Below are positions 39,636 to 48,292 of a DNA stretch of 64,000 nucleotides, in pieces. The DNA comes from Alphaproteobacteria bacterium (lineage in GTDB: Bacteria > Pseudomonadota > Alphaproteobacteria > Ferrovibrionales > Ferrovibrionaceae): contig JAGXRD010000007.1 in assembly GCA_018336035.1 (NCBI GenBank), positions 1 to 64,000 on the forward strand, given 5' to 3'. The position numbers and the translations under genes are program-made. The notes beneath the pieces were generated by a model. The model was not told the DNA's origin and did not search any database. It saw only the letters and a program-made list of their open reading frames with translations. Each line of letters starts with the position of its first letter. Position 1 is the stretch's first letter.

Positions 39636-42600
39636 TCACGTTGCGGTGAAAGCGGCAAGGCGCTGATCCAGCAGATCATTCGGCAACGGCATCAGGCGGG
39701 CGACATGGGTCCAGACCAGCGCCGCCTCGATCCGGTGGCTGGGGAAAACCTGGGCCAGCAGGCCACGATACAGCGCCATTTGGTCAAGATAGGCGGCGTC
39801 GACCTCACTCACCAGCGAAGGTGGCGGTCGGTTGGTCTTGTAATCAACCACCAGCACCGTCTCCTCGGTGATCAATAGCCGGTCGACCTGGCCGACCACC
39901 ATCCTGGTGCCGATCCGGCCAGCCAGCGGCGCTTCGGTGCGCGCCTCCGGGCGGAAGATCGCGGCAAATTGCGGGTCATTCAGAAGTGCGGTCACTTCCT
40001 TTAGCAGTGCCGATTGACTGGCGGGGTCCAGCGCGTGACCCGGATGGGCAAGAAAGCGTATCGCTGCCGGCACACGTTCGGCCTCGGGCAGATCGGGCAG
40101 GGTCTGCAGCATGCGATGGATCAGGCGGCCACGCTTCAGACCATCCTGATTCCTGGCTGTGGTCGGGCTCAAGGGTGCCGGATCAGGACGGCTCGGCTGT
40201 GACGGGCTCAACGGGCGTGGCGGGATCGGCTCGGGCGGTGCCGGCTGCCGCAGCCAGTCCGGCGCGGCATGGGCTTCTATCACGGCTTCGGCCGGTTTGG
40301 CCTCGCTGTGGCTGTCGGGATTTGTCTCGAAGCGTCGCGCTTCATCGCCCCAGGGCAGGATAATACTCTGAACGGAAGGGAGGTGGTCGAAACCGGACGC
40401 GACCAGGTCGTACCAGCTGCCCTGCGGCGGACCCTTATCGGCATTGCGGATACCGAGATAACCGCAGACATAAAGCCGGTCGCGCGCGCGTGTCAGCGCG
40501 ACATACAGCAGGCGGCGATATTCCTCCAGCTGCTCGGCCTGGCGTTTGTCACGCAAACCGGCTGTCACCGCCGTGTCGTTGTCCTTGCGCATCGGCCAGT
40601 AGAGCTGCGGCACGACGCGGGCCGCCGCCGGGCCTGCTGCGCGCACTTCCGGCGTGGGCGCTTCACCCCACAGCAGGCCGCTGCCGCCCTGCTCCTGCGG
40701 CAGGTCGCAGGTATCGGGCAGGATCACGATCGGTGCTTCCAGTCCCTTGGCGCCATGCACGGTCAGCACGCGCACCTCGTTGCGGCCCTGATCGAGGTCG
40801 CGTTTCACCTCGCCGGCATGCCGCGGGAACCAGCTCAGAAAGCCCTGCAGGCTGGGCGCGTTTTCACGCTCATAGGACAGTGTCGCGGCAATGAATTCAT
40901 CAATCGGTTCGTTGGCCTGCGGCCCCAGCCGGGCCACCAGCCGCTGCCGTCCGCCACCGGCACCCAGCAGTTCGGCATAGAGCGCGAAAGGCGTGACCAG
41001 GTCGGCGCGGCCGAGCCACTTGTGCAGTTCGTCATTCGCCGCGCGCCATAGCGGGCGCTCATCTGCGCGGCGCTGCAGTTCGTGCCAGACGCGCGGCTGC
41101 TGGCGGTTCCAGCACAGTTCGAACAACTCCTCTTCGCTGAAATTGAACAGTGGGCCTTTCAGCACCGTGGCCAGTGTCAGGTCGTCTTCCGGCAGCAAAC
41201 AGAAGGCGCCGAGCGCCAGCAGGTCGAGTACGGCGATCTGTTCGGCCAGTTTCATACGGTCGGCGCCGGCCACCGGCACGCCGGCGGTTTTGAGTGCCTG
41301 CACCATCGCCTCGAAGAACACATTGCGACGGCGCACCAGGATCATCACATCGCCCGGCTGCATGGGGCGGCCCAGGCTGGGCAGCAATTCTTCGCTGTCC
41401 ATCCAGCGCTTGATCTGTGCGGCGATCTCTTCGGCCAGGCGTTTGCGCGGGTCTTTCTGACCGACATAGTCCAGCGGTGCTTCCCAGGGCTCGCTCTGCG
41501 CCTTCGGATCGGGCTTGAAGGGCGGCCAGAGTTCGATACGACCGGCCTCATCGCGACGCTTGGCCTTGTGCTGCAGTTCCTGCCCAGGCTCCACCACCCC
41601 GGGCTTGGCGGCGTCTTCGGCAAAGACGGCATCGACCAACTGCAGCACGGCGGGGGCCGAGCGGAATGACATTTCCAGCGGAATGCGAGCCAGGCGCTCA
41701 CCAGCGCCTTCGGCCAGGCGTCTTACATACTGGTATGTATCCAGAAATGCCTGCGGCTTGGCGCCCTGGAAGCTGTAAATCGACTGCTTCACATCGCCGA
41801 CCGCGAATACAGTGCGGCGGTTTTCGCCGGCGCCAAAGCCACTAAAGAACTCCTCGGCTATCGCCACCACCACCGACCACTGGTCCGGGCTGGTATCCTG
41901 CGCTTCGTCCACCAGGATATGGTCGATGCCGCGATCCAGCTTGAACATCACCCAAGGCACCTGGCTCGGTTCCACCAGCAGGTCGCGCGTGCGCAGGATC
42001 AGGTCGTCGTAGTCCAGCAGGCCATAAGCAGTTTTGAGTGCCGCATAGGCGGTCAGCAGTCGCTCGCCGAGCCGCAGCAGCATGGCGGTGGCTTCGGCCA
42101 CGGTCAGTTTGTTCAGCTCCTGCTGCAGAGCGATCAGGCGGCTCTGTTCTTCGGCCAGAATATCGGCGCAATCGGCAGGGATTTTCTTTGTCGCCATTTT
42201 GGCGCGCGGTTTACCTTCGGCGGTGAAGAAACCGGCCGACCAGTTGGTCTCGAAATTGTGCAGCGGCAGATCCGCCGCCAGCCAGTCGGCCAGCGGCTGA
42301 CCAATCTTCTGGTCCGTCGCGCTGCCACCGCACAACGCTGCCGCCGCCCGGCGCAGTTCGTCGATGCGCATGGACTGAATATGAAGCTGGATGCAGAGGT
42401 CGCGCGTGGCGTCGGGCGGCAGTTCGAGTTGCGCATAGAGCGCGCCGATGGCACCTGCCGCGCCGTCATGCGCGTCCAGCAGCAGGGCCAGGTCGCGGCG
42501 GCGCCCCAGCAATGCCTTTAGCAGATCAGCGAAACGGCCGTCGTCCACACGTGCCGCGAAGAAATCGATTACCGGTTTGAAAGCCGCGTCGTTCAGGCCA

Positions 42601-43106
42601 TCGCCCAGCACCTGCCGGCGGGCTTTCTCGAACAGATCGGCTGTGACGCCCTCATCGGCGACGGCAAAGCCCGGCGGGACTTCGGCTTCGACCGGGAAGC
42701 GTTTCAGAAGCGCCTCGCAGAAGGCATGCACGGTCTGCAGCCGCAAGCCGCCCGGCGATTCCAGCGTACGGGCAAACAGCCGCCGCGCCGCGTCCATATC
42801 CGCATCCGTCACCGGCCGGCCGAGCAGTTCGAACAGTTCGGCCTTCAATGCGGCGTCCGCCAGCGTGGTCCATTTGCCCAGCCGGTCGGTCAGGCGCAGC
42901 TGCATTTCGGCGGCAGCGGCCTTGGTGAAGGTGAGGCAGAGGATGCCGCTGGGTCGTGTGCCCATCAGCAGCAGGCGTGTGACGCGATCCACCAGCACGC
43001 GGGTCTTGCCCGAGCCGGCATTCGCCGCCACCCAGGCTGATAATGTTGGATCGGCGGCAACGCGCTGATTGGTCTGATGCGCCTCGAGTTCGGAATCCGG
43101 CTTCAC
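39636..43106 (-). CDS. addA: Double-strand break repair helicase-nuclease AddA
   Basis: 1156 residues. UvrD-type helicase with Walker A AANAGSGKTRVLVDRVTRLLL (about 27-47), Walker B/motif II ILVDEAQDTSPDQW, motif III VGDVKQSIYSFQGA, motif V/VI TVHGAKGLEAPIVILPDT and YVALTRARDRLYVCG. The C-terminal PD-(D/E)xK nuclease domain has VLVVDYKTNRPPP. With AddB it resects broken DNA ends for RecA loading. Overlaps addB by 4 bp (ATGA). Full length and intact. Confidence 0.97.
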   Translation of the reverse strand: MKPDSELEAHQTNQRVAADPTLSAWVAANAGSGKTRVLVDRVTRLLLMGTRPSGILCLTFTKAAAAEMQLRLTDRLGKWTTLADAALKAELFELLGRPVTDADMDAARRLFARTLESPGGLRLQTVHAFCEALLKRFPVEAEVPPGFAVADEGVTADLFEKARRQVLGDGLNDAAFKPVIDFFAARVDDGRFADLLKALLGRRRDLALLLDAHDGAAGAIGALYAQLELPPDATRDLCIQLHIQSMRIDELRRAAAALCGGSATDQKIGQPLADWLAADLPLHNFETNWSAGFFTAEGKPRAKMATKKIPADCADILAEEQSRLIALQQELNKLTVAEATAMLLRLGERLLTAYAALKTAYGLLDYDDLILRTRDLLVEPSQVPWVMFKLDRGIDHILVDEAQDTSPDQWSVVVAIAEEFFSGFGAGENRRTVFAVGDVKQSIYSFQGAKPQAFLDTYQYVRRLAEGAGERLARIPLEMSFRSAPAVLQLVDAVFAEDAAKPGVVEPGQELQHKAKRRDEAGRIELWPPFKPDPKAQSEPWEAPLDYVGQKDPRKRLAEEIAAQIKRWMDSEELLPSLGRPMQPGDVMILVRRRNVFFEAMVQALKTAGVPVAGADRMKLAEQIAVLDLLALGAFCLLPEDDLTLATVLKGPLFNFSEEELFELCWNRQQPRVWHELQRRADERPLWRAANDELHKWLGRADLVTPFALYAELLGAGGGRQRLVARLGPQANEPIDEFIAATLSYERENAPSLQGFLSWFPRHAGEVKRDLDQGRNEVRVLTVHGAKGLEAPIVILPDTCDLPQEQGGSGLLWGEAPTPEVRAAGPAAARVVPQLYWPMRKDNDTAVTAGLRDKRQAEQLEEYRRLLYVALTRARDRLYVCGYLGIRNADKGPPQGSWYDLVASGFDHLPSVQSIILPWGDEARRFETNPDSHSEAKPAEAVIEAHAAPDWLRQPAPPEPIPPRPLSPSQPSRPDPAPLSPTTARNQDGLKRGRLIHRMLQTLPDLPEAERVPAAIRFLAHPGHALDPASQSALLKEVTALLNDPQFAAIFRPEARTEAPLAGRIGTRMVVGQVDRLLITEETVLVVDYKTNRPPPSLVSEVDAAYLDQMALYRGLLAQVFPSHRIEAALVWTHVARLMPLPNDLLDQRLAAFTAT

Positions 43107-46066
43107 TGGCCTTCTCCGGTGCCTTCGGCGCGTTCGGCCACGCGGGCGAGATGATCATAGTCGCCGGGGTAATCGACGAATTGCGGTCGCGGGCGCGACA
43201 GATAGGGGATTGCCGCATCGTCGAAGCGCGCCACCCAGCCGCTCAAGCGAGCCAATGCCTCGCGCGCCAGTTCATCGGCTGGCGGAATTTCGGTGCGGCT
43301 TGTGCCTTCAATGCGCTTTTCCTCTCCGGGCTCGGCACCGCCGCCGAGGCGGATGTAGACCAGTTCGGCGATGTCAGCCGGCGACAGGCCGGCAAAACCA
43401 CCGGCCTGTGCAATGGCGGCTTCCAGTGCCAGTTGCGGCGACAATCCGCTGTTCACCTGTTTCGGTGTCGGCGGATTGCCGGTCTTGTAATCCAGAATCG
43501 CCAGGCGGCCGTCCACCTCATGCCGGTCGATGCGGTCAGCTTTGGCTTTCAGCGTGAAAGGACCAGCCGGTGCTGCGATCTCAAGCTGTCCTTCCTGCTC
43601 CAGCAAAGCAGGGCGGACACCTCCGGCACGGCGCTTGCGCTCGTATGCCAGGAACCAGCGCATGGCGCGTTCGAAACGTGGCCACCACAAGGCGGCGATC
43701 TCGGGCTGTTCCAGCCAGGCGCCAAATTCGCTGCGGCCGAGCGTGAGCAGTTCGCCGAGTGCCACAGTATCTTCGGGCAGGGTCTCGGCATGACGCTGCT
43801 GGAAAATCTCCAGTACCCTGTGGATCACGTCGCCACGCAGCCGCGCATCGGGCGGCTGGTCCGGCGGATCAAGGTGGCGCAGGTTCAGGATGCGCCGGGC
43901 GTAAAGCGCGTATGGATCGCGGATCCAGGTCTCGATAGCGGTGACGTAAAGCGTGCGCGGCCGCGCTGTCACCGGCGGCATCGGTCGCGGCGGATCGACT
44001 TTCAGGCTCTGCGCCGGCGTATCGAGTTGCTCGGCCCAGGCGAGATACTGTGGTGCCAGACTGCCGGTCCAGCGCGGGTCCTTGTCCTCAAGCAGTGCTT
44101 CCAGTCGCAGCAGCCAGCGCGCTGGCACGGTCGGCGTGCCATCGACTTTGGCGGCCCGCGTCAGGATCACGTCCTGGCCGCTGGCGGCCTGCACGAAATC
44201 ATGTGCGGTCTGGCCCAGCCGGAATTCCGGGCTGCTGAGACCCAAAGCTACACGCATCGGCCGGCTGAGCCAGGGATCTTCCTTGGCCTGCGGCGGCCAG
44301 GTCCCTTCGTTCAGGCCGCCGAGGATGATGCGGTCGGCCTGCTGCAGGCGCGCTTCGAGCAGACCCCAGATCGCCAGCCGGCTATGCGAGGGTCGGCGTG
44401 GCCGCACCACCTGGCCTTCCAGCAGCGCATCGAGCAGGCGCGGCCATTCGGCCGGTGTCACTGCACCGAACTGGTCTGACGCATCCAGTAAATCCACCAC
44501 CAGCTTATGCAGGACCTCACCGGCCTCATGCTGCCAGAGCGGCGGCGGCTGATCGGGAGCGACCGTCAACATTTCGGCGGCGAGTGTTTGCACCTCCACC
44601 AGCGTTTTGAGCGTCGTTGTCTGGCCGTCCTCGCTTCGCATCGTCTCGGCGATGGTGGCGAGGCGGGCCAGCGGTGGCAGCAGATCGGGCTCGGTCGCCA
44701 GATCGGCAGCAAGTGTCTTCAGGCCGACGGTCGGCCGGCTTTTGCGCAGCAGCTTGCGTTCAATGCGACGCGTCCAGCGCAGCAGATCGCCGCGCGCCAT
44801 ACCAAGCCGGCAGAAGGGGTGTTTGAGCAATGCCAGCAGCGGAACGGCTGCAAAATCCTCGGCCACGGCGGCGGCCAGCAGGCGCAGGAACACGGCAGGC
44901 GCGGTCTGGATCAGCGGAATACCGGCCGAGTCATCCACTGCAATGCCATAACGTGCCAGTTCCAGGCTGACGCGGCGCGCCAGCATGCGGTCGGGTGTGA
45001 TGAGTGCGGCCGTCCGTCCGGGCGTTTCCAGCGTCTCTCGCATGGCCAGCGCGATGCTGAGGGCTTCCTCGCGCGGGCCCGGGGCGTCGATACGCTGCAG
45101 GCCGGCCAGTGCATCGCTGGCGATCTTGCCGCGCAGGTCGCGCCAGCGGTGGCTTTCTGCCGGTGGCAGGAGCGCAGCTGTCAGTAGTCCAGCGCGGTCC
45201 TGGTCTGCTTGACCCTCATCGGCCCAGTCGACGACTTCGCTGCGCAGAACGCCCAGTGTGTCGAGCAGGCGCGCCAGTGCATGCTGTGGATGGGTCGGCT
45301 CGTCATGCACAGCTTTCCACGCGGCTTCATCTAGTTCACGGTCGAGGCCCGGCAGGATGATGCTGCCCTGCGGCAGGCGCGAGATCAGTTTCAGCAGTCG
45401 CGCCGTGGCCGGGATCGTGCCGGTGGAGCCCGCGGCAATCACCGGATGTTCGGGTGGTGCGGCCTGCCAGTGGTCGATCCAGCGCTGGGTGGCGCGCTGG
45501 CGATGCTCGGCGCTGTCGCTGCGGCCCTGCTCGGCCTTGATCGCTGGCCAGGCCTCGCGAACGATCTTGAGGAAATCCAGTGTCTGCTGCCAGTGTCCGG
45601 CTAGTTCGGCCGGCACCAGATCGGGCAGGCGGTTGAGGCCGACTTCCTCGGTGGCGGCTGCATCGAGCAGATGGCCCAGTTCGCGCGCCAGTCGCAGCGC
45701 ATTGGCGCTGTCGCCGCCAGCCAGCGGTGAAGCCTGCACCAGCCGGGCCAGCAGCAGGCTGCGTTCCAGCGTACTGAAGGGCAGGGCGTCGTCGCGCGCA
45801 TCGCCAATGCCGCGCAGATCGAGTTCGTCCTCATCGACATCGCCAAGCGGGCGGATGACAGGCAGCAGCAGGGCTACGCCCTCGCTCTGGCGTAGAAATG
45901 CCTCGGCCAGCGCGCGGCAGGCGCGCCGTGTCGGCAGCAGAATGGTGACACGCGACAGGTTAAGCGGATCGGAGCCATGTTGCTGCAGGATCCCAGCCGC
46001 CAGCAGGTCGAGAAACGGCCGACCCGGCGCGATCGTATAAACGGAGGGACTAGCCGCGCGCGCCAT
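43103..46066 (-). CDS. addB: Double-strand break repair nuclease AddB
   Basis: 987 residues. Helicase-like but inactive N-terminal part (ILLPTRRACRALAEAFLR), central PVIAAGSTGTIPATARLL, and ILGGLNEGTWPPQAKEDPWLSRPMR; the C-terminal nuclease domain has GDVIHRVLE and LAILDYKTGNPPTPKQV. Only two cysteines are seen, so the iron-sulfur cluster of Bacillus AddB is absent. It overlaps murU by 17 bp and addA by 4 bp. Confidence 0.96.
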   Translation of the reverse strand: MARAASPSVYTIAPGRPFLDLLAAGILQQHGSDPLNLSRVTILLPTRRACRALAEAFLRQSEGVALLLPVIRPLGDVDEDELDLRGIGDARDDALPFSTLERSLLLARLVQASPLAGGDSANALRLARELGHLLDAAATEEVGLNRLPDLVPAELAGHWQQTLDFLKIVREAWPAIKAEQGRSDSAEHRQRATQRWIDHWQAAPPEHPVIAAGSTGTIPATARLLKLISRLPQGSIILPGLDRELDEAAWKAVHDEPTHPQHALARLLDTLGVLRSEVVDWADEGQADQDRAGLLTAALLPPAESHRWRDLRGKIASDALAGLQRIDAPGPREEALSIALAMRETLETPGRTAALITPDRMLARRVSLELARYGIAVDDSAGIPLIQTAPAVFLRLLAAAVAEDFAAVPLLALLKHPFCRLGMARGDLLRWTRRIERKLLRKSRPTVGLKTLAADLATEPDLLPPLARLATIAETMRSEDGQTTTLKTLVEVQTLAAEMLTVAPDQPPPLWQHEAGEVLHKLVVDLLDASDQFGAVTPAEWPRLLDALLEGQVVRPRRPSHSRLAIWGLLEARLQQADRIILGGLNEGTWPPQAKEDPWLSRPMRVALGLSSPEFRLGQTAHDFVQAASGQDVILTRAAKVDGTPTVPARWLLRLEALLEDKDPRWTGSLAPQYLAWAEQLDTPAQSLKVDPPRPMPPVTARPRTLYVTAIETWIRDPYALYARRILNLRHLDPPDQPPDARLRGDVIHRVLEIFQQRHAETLPEDTVALGELLTLGRSEFGAWLEQPEIAALWWPRFERAMRWFLAYERKRRAGGVRPALLEQEGQLEIAAPAGPFTLKAKADRIDRHEVDGRLAILDYKTGNPPTPKQVNSGLSPQLALEAAIAQAGGFAGLSPADIAELVYIRLGGGAEPGEEKRIEGTSRTEIPPADELAREALARLSGWVARFDDAAIPYLSRPRPQFVDYPGDYDHLARVAERAEGTGEGQ

Positions 46067-46775
46067 GCAGCATTGCCTCGGCGTGCTTCAGCCCGTTATG
46101 CGTTCCGACATCCATCCAGCTGCCGCGATGCACGACGCCATGCAGGCGGCCAGCGGCAATCGCGCGGTCATAAAGAATGTTGAGCGAGAATGCGCCGGCC
46201 GGCGCATCGCGGAACATAGACGGCTGCAGGATCTGTACGCCGGTATAGACATATGGTGCCGTGGCGTGGGTGTCGCGCCGGCGCAGCTTTCCATCGGCTT
46301 CGCGGAAGAAATCGCCGGGGCCACCATGACCATCGGCGCTTTCGCGCGGTTGCAGCAGCAGAATGCCGTCCATGCTGGCGGGATCGAAACTGGCGGCGAG
46401 CCGCTGTATCGCCGTCTGGTTGCCGTCATCGCGCCAGATCAGATCGGCATTTACCGCGACGAATGGTGCGTCGCCGAGCAGCGGCAGGGCCTTGGCGATA
46501 CCGCCGCCGGTTTCCAGCAACAGGTCGGTTTCGTCGGAGATGACGATCTCCATGTCGTGGCGGCTGTTCAGATGCTCGCGGATCTGGCTGCCGAGCCAGT
46601 GGATGTTGACAATGGCGCGCAGCACGCCGGCTTCCGCCAGTCGGTCGAGACAGCGATCCAGTAGCGTACGGCCGGCGACCGGGATGAGCGGCTTGGGTGT
46701 GTGATCCGTAATGGGTTTGAGCCGCGTGCCGAAGCCGGCAGCCAGAACCATGGCGGTTTGCGGCACAGACTGCAT
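46050..46775 (-). CDS. murU: N-acetylmuramate-1-phosphate uridylyltransferase (MurU-like)
   Basis: 241 residues from the ATG at 46775; the frame extends to 46934 only through amgK. The nucleotidyltransferase start AMVLAAGFGTRLKPITDHTPKPLIPVAGR is clear, followed by SDETDLLLETGGGIAKALPLLGD and FVAVNADLIW (metal Asp). Such proteins convert MurNAc-alpha-1-phosphate with UTP to UDP-MurNAc, bypassing the fosfomycin target MurA. The pairing with an AmgK-like kinase directly upstream (one-base overlap) supports MurU over general sugar-1-phosphate transferases. Confidence 0.82.
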   Translation of the reverse strand: MQSVPQTAMVLAAGFGTRLKPITDHTPKPLIPVAGRTLLDRCLDRLAEAGVLRAIVNIHWLGSQIREHLNSRHDMEIVISDETDLLLETGGGIAKALPLLGDAPFVAVNADLIWRDDGNQTAIQRLAASFDPASMDGILLLQPRESADGHGGPGDFFREADGKLRRRDTHATAPYVYTGVQILQPSMFRDAPAGAFSLNILYDRAIAAGRLHGVVHRGSWMDVGTHNGLKHAEAMLHGARG

Positions 46776-47779
46776 CACAGGCCGGGCAAGGGTTGGCGCC
46801 GCAGTTCCTGCGGCACCATGGCATCGAACCAGCCACGCAGATCGTTCAGTGCCGGATGCGCCAGGTCGTGTTCCACCAGACCCCACATGCGTGGCATGAA
46901 GGCCTGATAGTGTGGCTTGCCGTCGCGCTTCCACAACCGTGTGAAGACGCCGAGGATGCGGATGTTGCGTTGCGCGCCCAGGATTGCATAGCTGCGTCTG
47001 AATTCGGCATCATCGACGCCGCTGCCGGCGATATAACGCTGCAGCATTGCCTCGGCGAGATCGGGATCGACATCGCGGCGCGCATCTTCCAGCAAGGAGA
47101 CCAGATCGTAGGCCGGATGACCGGCGACGGCATCCTGGAAATCGAGCAGACCCAGCCGCGCGGCGCCGGAACGTTCAGGCAGCCATATGAGGTTCTCGGC
47201 ATGGAAGTCACGCAGCACCAGAACGCGCCGCTCCGGCGTACTGTCCATACCGACTTCAGGCGCGAGGATGCCCCACAGGAAGCGGAAAGCCTGACGGATG
47301 TTGCTCGGCGTTTCGCGCCCGGTGAGGGCCGGCAGATACCAGTCGATGAAAAGCTCCGCCTCATCGATCAGGCGGTCTTCATCATAGGGCGCCAGATCGG
47401 CGGGCGCAGGATGCCGGTGCAGATCGAGCAGGAAGTCGATGGTGGCTTCATAGAGCTTTGTCTCGTTGCCGCCCTGCTGCAGCAGGCGGGCAAAGAGATC
47501 GTCGCCGAGGTCTTCCAGCAGCAGGAAACCGTGTTCGGTATCCTCGGCCAGGATGCGTGGTGCGCTGTAGCCCAGCGTTTCCAGATGGCGGGCAATGCGG
47601 AGGAAAGGTCGCACATCCTCCTGGGGTGGCGGCGCATCCATCAGAACGGCTGGTTCACCATTGCGATTCAGGCGTTCGTATTTGCGGAACGAGGCGTCGC
47701 CTGCGAGTTTCGACCGCACGGCATCGTCCCAGCCGGCGCGCTGCAGAAAGGCATGAGAGAGGCTGGCGCGGTCAGTCAT
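46775..47779 (-). CDS. amgK: N-acetylmuramate/GlcNAc kinase (AmgK-like, APH fold)
   Basis: 334 residues from the ATG at 47779; an ATG two codons earlier is an alternative. The aminoglycoside phosphotransferase-type kinase fold shows DASFRKYERL with the ATP-binding Lys region, LLLEDLGDDLFARLL, the catalytic LRDFHAENLIWLP and the metal site GLLDFQDAVAGHPAYDLVSLLEDARRDV. AmgK phosphorylates recycled MurNAc at the anomeric position and hands it to MurU. It overlaps tsaE by 8 bp and murU by 1 bp. Confidence 0.82.
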   Translation of the reverse strand: MTDRASLSHAFLQRAGWDDAVRSKLAGDASFRKYERLNRNGEPAVLMDAPPPQEDVRPFLRIARHLETLGYSAPRILAEDTEHGFLLLEDLGDDLFARLLQQGGNETKLYEATIDFLLDLHRHPAPADLAPYDEDRLIDEAELFIDWYLPALTGRETPSNIRQAFRFLWGILAPEVGMDSTPERRVLVLRDFHAENLIWLPERSGAARLGLLDFQDAVAGHPAYDLVSLLEDARRDVDPDLAEAMLQRYIAGSGVDDAEFRRSYAILGAQRNIRILGVFTRLWKRDGKPHYQAFMPRMWGLVEHDLAHPALNDLRGWFDAMVPQELRRQPLPGL

Positions 47780-48281
47780 TGGCATCGTGGGCAAAACTTT
47801 CGGGTAAATCGGAAAGGCGCGAGGCCCAGGCGGCATCGCCCTGCAACTCGGCCTGACGAGGCCCTGCGGCATCGGTCAGCAGGGAGAGCGACACCTTTAA
47901 CGCATGTGCCGGCGTCTGAGGTCCAAGCCGATCAGGCCATTCGATCAGGGTTACACCCTCGCGCAGGGCGTCATCCAGACCCAGCTCATCGAGTTCACGC
48001 GGATGACTGACGCGATAGAGGTCGAAATGCCAGAGCATTCCCCCCTTAAAGCGATCGGGCGGGATATCGTAAGTCAGAACCAGGTTGAAACTCGGGCTCG
48101 GCACTTCAGTGTCGCTACCGCTCAGACGCCGAATCAGCGCGCGGGCGAAGCAGGTCTTGCCGACGCCCAGCGCGCCATCGAGCAGGATTGCATCGCCGGG
48201 TTGTAGCTGGTCGGCCAGCAGGATGGCCAAGGCAGCGGTCGCTGCCTCATCAGGTAGCTGATAGCGGCGAATGATCGGCAT
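47772..48281 (-). CDS. tsaE: tRNA threonylcarbamoyladenosine biosynthesis ATPase TsaE
   Basis: 169 residues from the ATG at 48281; a GTG at 48296 overlapping the divL stop is an alternative. TsaE helps the TsaB-TsaD complex make t6A at position 37 of ANN-reading tRNAs. The P-loop GALGVGKT is at residues 36-43, followed by VPSPSFNLVLTYD and the HFDLYRVSHPRELDELGLDDAL block, and IEWPDRLG. Sits between divL and amgK. Confidence 0.95.
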   Translation of the reverse strand: MPIIRRYQLPDEAATAALAILLADQLQPGDAILLDGALGVGKTCFARALIRRLSGSDTEVPSPSFNLVLTYDIPPDRFKGGMLWHFDLYRVSHPRELDELGLDDALREGVTLIEWPDRLGPQTPAHALKVSLSLLTDAAGPRQAELQGDAAWASRLSDLPESFAHDAND

Positions 48282-48292
48282 GGCGCAGGCCC

